Of a stretch of 10,688 nucleotides of DNA, positions 6,720-10,688 are shown piece by piece. Within the stretch, counting starts at the first letter, position 1; each line of letters begins with the position of its first letter. Both the position numbers and the translations under genes were made by a program. Below the pieces are notes generated by a model. It saw only the letters and a list, made by a program, of their open reading frames with translations, ran no database searches and was not told the DNA's origin. The DNA comes from Mariprofundaceae bacterium (GTDB lineage Bacteria > Pseudomonadota > Zetaproteobacteria > Mariprofundales > Mariprofundaceae), in assembly GCA_030950825.1 (NCBI GenBank), contig JAUZQT010000124.1, positions 1 through 10,688 on the forward strand, written 5' to 3'.

Positions 6720-6749
6720 TTGCACGTACGACTGAGTTGCTGAGATAAT
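6720..6749 (+). promoter_or_regulatory. Candidate rne promoter
   Basis: A -35-like TTGCAC (6720-6725) and a -10-like GATAAT (6744-6749, five of six) are 18 bp apart. A start near 6756 would give a leader of about 100 nt containing both hairpins. Matched by eye; other starts are possible. Confidence 0.4.
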
Positions 6750-6802
6750 GAAAGTATGATTGTTTGAATTCAGTATTTAGTCAATATTCGCATGCTTTAA
6801 GC

Positions 6803-6827
6803 TGTGTAAGAGCCTCTTATTTACACA
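6803..6827 (+). promoter_or_regulatory. rne leader hairpin
   Basis: TGTGTAA (6803-6809) and TTACACA (6821-6827) form a 7-bp stem with an 11-base loop. It is about 30 nt upstream of the rne start codon. By analogy with the E. coli rne leader it could be a target of RNase E autoregulation; that is inference. Confidence 0.45.
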
Positions 6828-6843
6828 CAGAATAACCTCGAAC

Positions 6844-6859
6844 GGCACAGGAAAGTGCC
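6844..6859 (+). promoter_or_regulatory. Hairpin presenting the rne Shine-Dalgarno in its loop
   Basis: GGCAC (6844-6848) and GTGCC (6855-6859) pair exactly. The six-base loop AGGAAA is the rne ribosome-binding site, and the ATG begins at the very next base. Folding would present or restrict the Shine-Dalgarno sequence and block the start codon's 5' side, so it is likely to tune rne translation. Confidence 0.6.
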
Positions 6860-9301
6860 ATGAGCGCCATAAAAAAGGTGATGCTAATCAATGCATCCCA
6901 TGATGAAGAAAGTCGGGTTGCCGTTGTTCTCAATGACTACCTACAAGAGCTGGATATTGAATCAGCTCACAAAACTCTCACCAAAGGTAACATCTACAAA
7001 GGTACCGTTACCAAGGTTGAAGCCAGCCTGCAAGCCGCCTTTGTTGAGTATGGCTCTGCCAGGCAGGGTTTTTTACCACTCAATGAAATCCATCCAGCTT
7101 TTTGGAAGGAAGGCGCAGATAAAACGGCCAATCCTCGCAAGGTTAGTATTCGTGATGTGCTGGAGCATAAGCAGGAGTTGCTGATTCAGGTGGTGAAAGA
7201 GGAACGTGGCAATAAAGGTGCTGCATTAACCACCAATATTTCATTGGCTGGTCGCTACACAGTACTAATGCCGAATAATTCTCGCGGTGGCATTTCGCGC
7301 AAACTATCTGAAGATGAACGCCGTGCAATCAAACAAATCCTCACCCGCTTGAATGTGCCTGATAATATGGGGCTGATTGTCCGCACTGCGGGTAAAGATC
7401 AGGAGCTTGAATCATTGGAGTGGGATTACCAATATTTGCGCCGCCTGTGGGATGAAATCCGTATTAAGAGTGATAGTGCCCCATCACCCTCGTTGATTTA
7501 CCTAGAGGGTGATCTTGCCACGCGCGCCATTCGCGATCATTTCACGGATGATATTGATGAAATATGGGTGGATAATCACGATATTTATACGCGCACTAAG
7601 GCATTTGTACATGCTGTTTTACCTGGTAAAGAAAAGTTGGTTAAGCTTTATCGAGGCAAGCAGCCACTGTTTCGAAAGTATAATATTGAATCACAGTGTG
7701 AAGAAATTCATGAGCGTGAAATTCGCTTGAGATCGGGTGGCTCCATTGTGTTTGACCCGACTGAAGCTCTGACATCCGTTGATGTGAACTCATCGCGCGC
7801 AACGGGTGGCAAGCATATTGATGATACAGCACTGCTTACCAACCTAGAGGCTGCGGAAGAAATTGCGCGTCAATTGCGTATTCGGGATATTGGTGGCTTG
7901 GTGGTGATTGATTTTATTGATATGGCCAGCCGCAAACACGGGCAACAAGTCGAAGAAGCCTTGCGGGATGCCACACGCCCAGACAAAGCACGGATTCAGT
8001 TTGCGAAAATATCGCGGTTTGGATTGCTGGAGATGTCTCGTCAGCGACTGCACCCATCGGTGCGTGAGTCGACCACGGAAACGTGCCCTCGTTGCCGTGG
8101 CCGTGGCTCTATTCGCACTGTAGAATCTATGGCATTACAAATGCTTACCCGCATGGAAGATTGGGCTGAAATTGGTAAAAAACCGACCTTGGTGGTACAG
8201 GTTCCATCGGAAACAGGGGAATACCTGATGAACAATAAGCGCGCCAATATCGCGCATATTGAAGAAAACCATGAAATACAAATCACCTTGCAAATCAAGC
8301 CCGAGTTAATGATTCCACATTATCGCATTGAACGTCAGTGGAATGATAACAATCAGCAACGTGTGGAGGTTCTTGAAGACACCGCGAAAGGCCGTAAACC
8401 AGCCAAAATAAGCCGTAAACTAAATCCTTTGAAGCCCGTTGTGGGTGTTCCGACACCACAGCAGCGTGCGCCGCAAAAAACAACTGCGCTGCCTGCTTGG
8501 TTGAGAGCATTGTGGGATATATTGACAGGTGCTTCAGCCAAGAAAAAACGTGAAGAGGAAGAGTGTGAAAAGAATAATAATCGCAATCAGAATCGCGAGC
8601 GCCGAAATCAGTCACGTACCCGTAGAAACAAAACCAATAGACCAAGGCAAGATGACGCAAACCCGAAAGCACAAAAGCCTGCAAGCAATAAGCCAAAGCC
8701 GGTTGCTAAATCCAGTGGATCAAAGCCAGACGAAGTCAAGCCTGAGCAGCAAGCCCAAGAAGGCGCGCAGCGTAAACGTCGTCGTCGTCGGCGGCCTGTA
8801 AGACGTAATCCTCAGGGGGCAAACGTCAATAACAATGAGAAACAGGCTGATATACCGCAGTCTAATGGAATAAAGGTTGATTCAGTATCACTAAACATAG
8901 AAAAGCCGAGTGCAGTAAATACTAAGACTGATCGTGCGGTTCCAGCTCAAGCAGATACGCCTAAAGCTAACGCTGAAAAAGTAAAGGTAACTAGGCCCAA
9001 GGGAGATCAATCCAAAGGAAGGAAGACCAAAGAAAAACAGGCCAACGAAGCCCACCCCAAACAGGCTTCGGGCAGCGCAATGGCGGCGGATAAGTTACCA
9101 GTTTCGCCTTCTCAAGCCAGTTCTTCCCAAAATAATTCTTCTCCAGCTGATGGGTCTCAACCCAACACTGTGCAGCCGAAAGCTGAAACAAGCCGCAAAC
9201 CTAAGTTGGATAGGGAGGCAGGGAAGCAAGGTAGTCCGGCAAAGACAACGCTTAAACAAGAGCCCCAAAAAGTTGCGCAGGCACCAAAAAACAGCGAATG
9301 A
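6860..9301 (+). CDS. rne: Ribonuclease E
   Basis: The 813-residue product has the complete RNase E/G catalytic half followed by a long disordered tail. The S1 RNA-binding domain is at about 38-128 (GNIYKGTVTKVE...QGFLPL). DVNSSRATGG holds D308 and N310, and VIDFIDM holds D351, matching E. coli D303, N305 and D346, which bind catalytic magnesium. CPRC (409-412) is the zinc link that joins subunits. The segment LPAWLRALWDILTG (544-557) is an amphipathic helix like the membrane anchor of E. coli RNase E, placing the enzyme at the inner membrane. Beyond about 565 come R/N-rich (571-597) and poly-Arg (638-649) RNA-binding stretches, then a Lys/Pro/Gln/Ser tail that could scaffold a degradosome. 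The tail makes it RNase E rather than RNase G (about 490 residues). It processes rRNA and tRNA precursors and decays mRNA. The stop overlaps the rluD start. Confidence 0.95.
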   Translation: MSAIKKVMLINASHDEESRVAVVLNDYLQELDIESAHKTLTKGNIYKGTVTKVEASLQAAFVEYGSARQGFLPLNEIHPAFWKEGADKTANPRKVSIRDVLEHKQELLIQVVKEERGNKGAALTTNISLAGRYTVLMPNNSRGGISRKLSEDERRAIKQILTRLNVPDNMGLIVRTAGKDQELESLEWDYQYLRRLWDEIRIKSDSAPSPSLIYLEGDLATRAIRDHFTDDIDEIWVDNHDIYTRTKAFVHAVLPGKEKLVKLYRGKQPLFRKYNIESQCEEIHEREIRLRSGGSIVFDPTEALTSVDVNSSRATGGKHIDDTALLTNLEAAEEIARQLRIRDIGGLVVIDFIDMASRKHGQQVEEALRDATRPDKARIQFAKISRFGLLEMSRQRLHPSVRESTTETCPRCRGRGSIRTVESMALQMLTRMEDWAEIGKKPTLVVQVPSETGEYLMNNKRANIAHIEENHEIQITLQIKPELMIPHYRIERQWNDNNQQRVEVLEDTAKGRKPAKISRKLNPLKPVVGVPTPQQRAPQKTTALPAWLRALWDILTGASAKKKREEEECEKNNNRNQNRERRNQSRTRRNKTNRPRQDDANPKAQKPASNKPKPVAKSSGSKPDEVKPEQQAQEGAQRKRRRRRRPVRRNPQGANVNNNEKQADIPQSNGIKVDSVSLNIEKPSAVNTKTDRAVPAQADTPKANAEKVKVTRPKGDQSKGRKTKEKQANEAHPKQASGSAMAADKLPVSPSQASSSQNNSSPADGSQPNTVQPKAETSRKPKLDREAGKQGSPAKTTLKQEPQKVAQAPKNSE

Positions 9302-10269
9302 ACAGCGCGCAAAAAACACTTTCATGTGTCATCCCTGAACATATGATGGGTCAGCGCCTTGACTATGCGCTGACTTGTTTAAGTGATTTATCGCGCAGTC
9401 GTATTCAAGCGTTATTAAAACACGGCTGTGTTGTTCAAAGCAACCGAACAGTGTCACTCAGAGCATCTACAATTGTATGTGTTGGCGATACTTTTAGTAT
9501 TGATCTGCCTGATAATCGCCCGATGGCGCTTATTCCAGAAGATATAGCATTGGATATATTGCACGAAGATGAGTATTTGCTGGTTGTTAATAAGCCTCCA
9601 GGTATGGTTGTGCATCCCAGCCATGGGCATGATACTGGAACGCTGGTTCATGCCTTGCTGCATCATTGCGAATCGTTGCCAGGCATCAATGGCGTGGAGC
9701 GCCCTGGCATTGTCCATCGTATTGATAAAGACACCTCAGGCTCACTCGTTGTCGCCAAAACAGAAGCCACGCACCACGGGTTGGTGACCCTTTTTACACA
9801 GCATGACGTTGACCGACAATATATAGCTTGGTGTCGTGGCGTTAGTCGCTGGAATCAGAAACGCATTGAGCAGCCTATTGCCAGACACCCCCAGCACCGT
9901 CAAAAAATGGCGATTGTGCCTACGGGTAAAATGGCTATAACCGATGCGATTGTTGAGCGCCGTTTTGCGCAACAGTTCAGCCGTATGCGCTTAACTCTGT
10001 ATACTGGTCGCACCCACCAAATTCGTGTTCATTTGGCTGCTGAGGGTATGCCCATTCTTGGCGATGTTGGTTATGCACGAAGCTTTAACCCCAAAAAATC
10101 ATTGCCTGAGATGACTCGTGAAGCACTGACAGGGCTACAGCGTCAAGCACTGCATGCCGAGGTGCTTGGTTTTATTCATCCGATTACACAAGAAAAAGTT
10201 TTTTGCACAGCGCCTTTGCCTGATGATTTATTGCAACTCAATGCCGCACTTGCACAGCTGTTGGAATAA
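9298..10269 (+). CDS. rluD: 23S rRNA pseudouridine synthase RluD
   Basis: The 323-residue product has an N-terminal S4 domain (about 18-70) and a RluA-type catalytic domain. NKPPGMVVHP (98-107), HRIDKDTSG (140-148, catalytic D143) and GRTHQIRVHL are all present. The length is close to E. coli RluD (326). RluD makes the pseudouridines in helix 69 of 23S rRNA (1911, 1915 and 1917), important for subunit joining and termination. The following gene is pgeF, which follows rluD in many genomes and supports RluD over RluC. The ATG overlaps the rne stop as ATGA (9298-9301), so translation is probably coupled to rne and the two form one operon. No separate Shine-Dalgarno sequence is evident, which agrees with coupling. 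Confidence 0.93.
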   Translation: MNSAQKTLSCVIPEHMMGQRLDYALTCLSDLSRSRIQALLKHGCVVQSNRTVSLRASTIVCVGDTFSIDLPDNRPMALIPEDIALDILHEDEYLLVVNKPPGMVVHPSHGHDTGTLVHALLHHCESLPGINGVERPGIVHRIDKDTSGSLVVAKTEATHHGLVTLFTQHDVDRQYIAWCRGVSRWNQKRIEQPIARHPQHRQKMAIVPTGKMAITDAIVERRFAQQFSRMRLTLYTGRTHQIRVHLAAEGMPILGDVGYARSFNPKKSLPEMTREALTGLQRQALHAEVLGFIHPITQEKVFCTAPLPDDLLQLNAALAQLLE

Positions 10270-10286
10270 TTGGGTTCAAGCAAGGT

Positions 10287-10580
10287 TTGCTGCACTTTAT
10301 TTCTTCCAAGCTCTTCGCTACCCATCAAATTACGGCTGTTTTCAGTGAGCGAAAAGGTGGGGTAAGTACCGATCCTTTTGACAGCCTTAATTTGGGTTTG
10401 GGGCTGGGTGATGATGCTCGGCATATTGCGCAAAATCTTGAGCGTTTATGTGAGGCAGCACAGCTTCCAGTTCCACATCGTAGCCAACAAATTCATGGTA
10501 CCAATCATTTGTTATGTTATGGAAAAGGTATGCAGCATGAGAATAAAGCGGATATTTTGATTGGCTCTTTCAAATTCTAA
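10287..10580 (+). pseudogene. pgeF: PgeF/YfiH (multicopper-oxidase-fold peptidoglycan-editing protein), 3' part lost
   Basis: The frame matches the N-terminal third of PgeF/YfiH (laccase-domain family, usually about 240 residues): the GGVS segment (24-27), SLNLGLGLGDD (33-43), QQIHG (67-71, with H70 a likely zinc ligand) and KADILI (87-92). The expected continuation into the TADC metal-site region is missing. Family similarity stops at codon 92 (10560-10562) and the frame closes four sense codons later at TAA 10578-10580. Position 10563 begins a sequence resembling an insertion-sequence end, so the gene appears interrupted. The intact protein removes wrong amino acids from peptidoglycan precursors and has also been assigned a purine nucleoside or polyphenol oxidase activity. 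The best start is TTG at 10287, with only a weak AAGG before it. It follows rluD by 17 bp. Confidence 0.75.
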
Positions 10581-10688
10581 ATGGGTAGGCAAAATTCATA
10601 GGGGGATAAGCAAGCTCAATGACTCACCACAAAACAAGCTGTCGAATGCTAATCCTGCAAAGCCGCACGCCTCCCTCATTCGAGGAAG
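10563..10688. mobile_element. End of an insertion sequence interrupting pgeF (probably ISL3-like), runs off the right edge
   Basis: The pgeF reading frame loses family similarity exactly where GGCTCTTTCAAATTC starts. An opening GGCTCTT is, to my recollection, typical of ISL3-family terminal inverted repeats. The preceding bases (ATTTTGATT) are AT-rich, like favoured ISL3 targets with 8-bp duplications. A minus-strand frame inside may be the transposase C-terminus. The far end lies outside the window, so neither the inverted repeat nor the duplication can be confirmed here. Confidence 0.5.
10596..10688 (-). CDS. Possible C-terminal end of an ISL3-like transposase (partial)
   Basis: The minus strand is open for 30 codons from the right edge to a TGA at 10598-10596, about 33 bp inside the presumed element end. 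The residues include MREACGFAGLAFDSLFCGES. The spacing of A-x-GF, an aromatic F, LF and CG recalls the C-terminal A-x-GF...F...LFxCG pattern of ISL3 transposases. The gene would enter from beyond the right edge. This is a short, weak match made by eye; a non-coding element end is the alternative. Confidence 0.35.
   Translation of the reverse strand, partial: LPRMREACGFAGLAFDSLFCGESLSLLIPL

Larger units (their letters stand above)
6449..6859. promoter_or_regulatory. 411-bp rluC-rne intergenic region with long rne leader
   Basis: This gap between divergent rluC and rne holds no gene I can support. The rne-proximal part has a plausible promoter (6720-6749) and two hairpins (6803-6827 and 6844-6859). 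The part nearer rluC (6459-6700) shows only weak promoter-like hexamers for rluC and no recognised operator or RNA family. A long non-coding leader is known for E. coli rne, where RNase E controls its own message through leader structures. Confidence 0.6.

Noticed and set aside
6501..6725. A 74-codon minus-strand frame in the rluC-rne gap.
   Set aside because: It starts at GTG without a Shine-Dalgarno sequence, shows no known domain, and overlaps the presumed rne promoter.
8295..8696. A 133-codon minus-strand frame opposite rne.
   Set aside because: It is antisense to the RNase E coding sequence and has no initiation signal or recognised motif.
1..10688. CRISPR arrays, tRNA or rRNA genes, integron attC sites, toxin-antitoxin pairs and phage genes.
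   Set aside because: None seen: no regular spaced repeats, no tRNA cloverleaf or rRNA sequence, and all long frames are accounted for by housekeeping genes.

Overview
The window is a chromosomal, mostly housekeeping segment of a Gram-negative bacterium, most likely a member of the Pseudomonadota. The evidence is an RNase E-type ribonuclease with a long basic C-terminal tail, rluC divergent from rne, and a ypjD-corB pair near rpsP. All of these are familiar from Gammaproteobacteria and their relatives. The class cannot be fixed from the sequence alone; a gamma- or zetaproteobacterial origin would fit. Base composition looks moderate and even, apart from two spots that look like mobile-element DNA.

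Layout. Positions 1-2310 hold a leftward block: ypjD (CcsA-like membrane protein), corB (CNNM/CBS/CorC-HlyC membrane protein), then the first 27 codons of rpsP running off the left edge. Rightward from a shared intergenic region come a Wzb-like low-molecular-weight tyrosine phosphatase gene (2409-2843) and typA/bipA (2944-4761), followed by an unrecognised 58-residue Cys/His-containing small protein (4878-5054). Positions 5055-5479 have no protein gene I can support. They hold a possible small RNA with a good intrinsic terminator, a 161-bp MITE-like element with matching ends and a 4-bp target duplication, and a perfect 11-bp hairpin.

From 5480 the theme is ribosomal RNA maturation. Leftward rluC (TTG start) is divergent from rightward rne. 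rne has a roughly 100-nt structured leader and a hairpin that puts its Shine-Dalgarno sequence in a loop abutting the ATG. rne overlaps rluD by 4 bp (ATGA), and rluD is followed by pgeF. Thus 23S rRNA pseudouridylation (RluC, RluD) is physically tied to rRNA processing and mRNA decay (RNase E). pgeF breaks off after about 92 codons exactly where a new sequence starting GGCTCTTTC begins. I read this as the end of an insertion sequence, probably ISL3-like, with the C-terminus of its transposase on the minus strand at the right edge.

The most interesting items are the MITE-like element and its solo terminal repeat at the phosphatase stop codon, the occluded rne start site, the possible sRNA, the small Cys/His protein, and the disrupted pgeF. 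No clear new defence or metabolic system is present.
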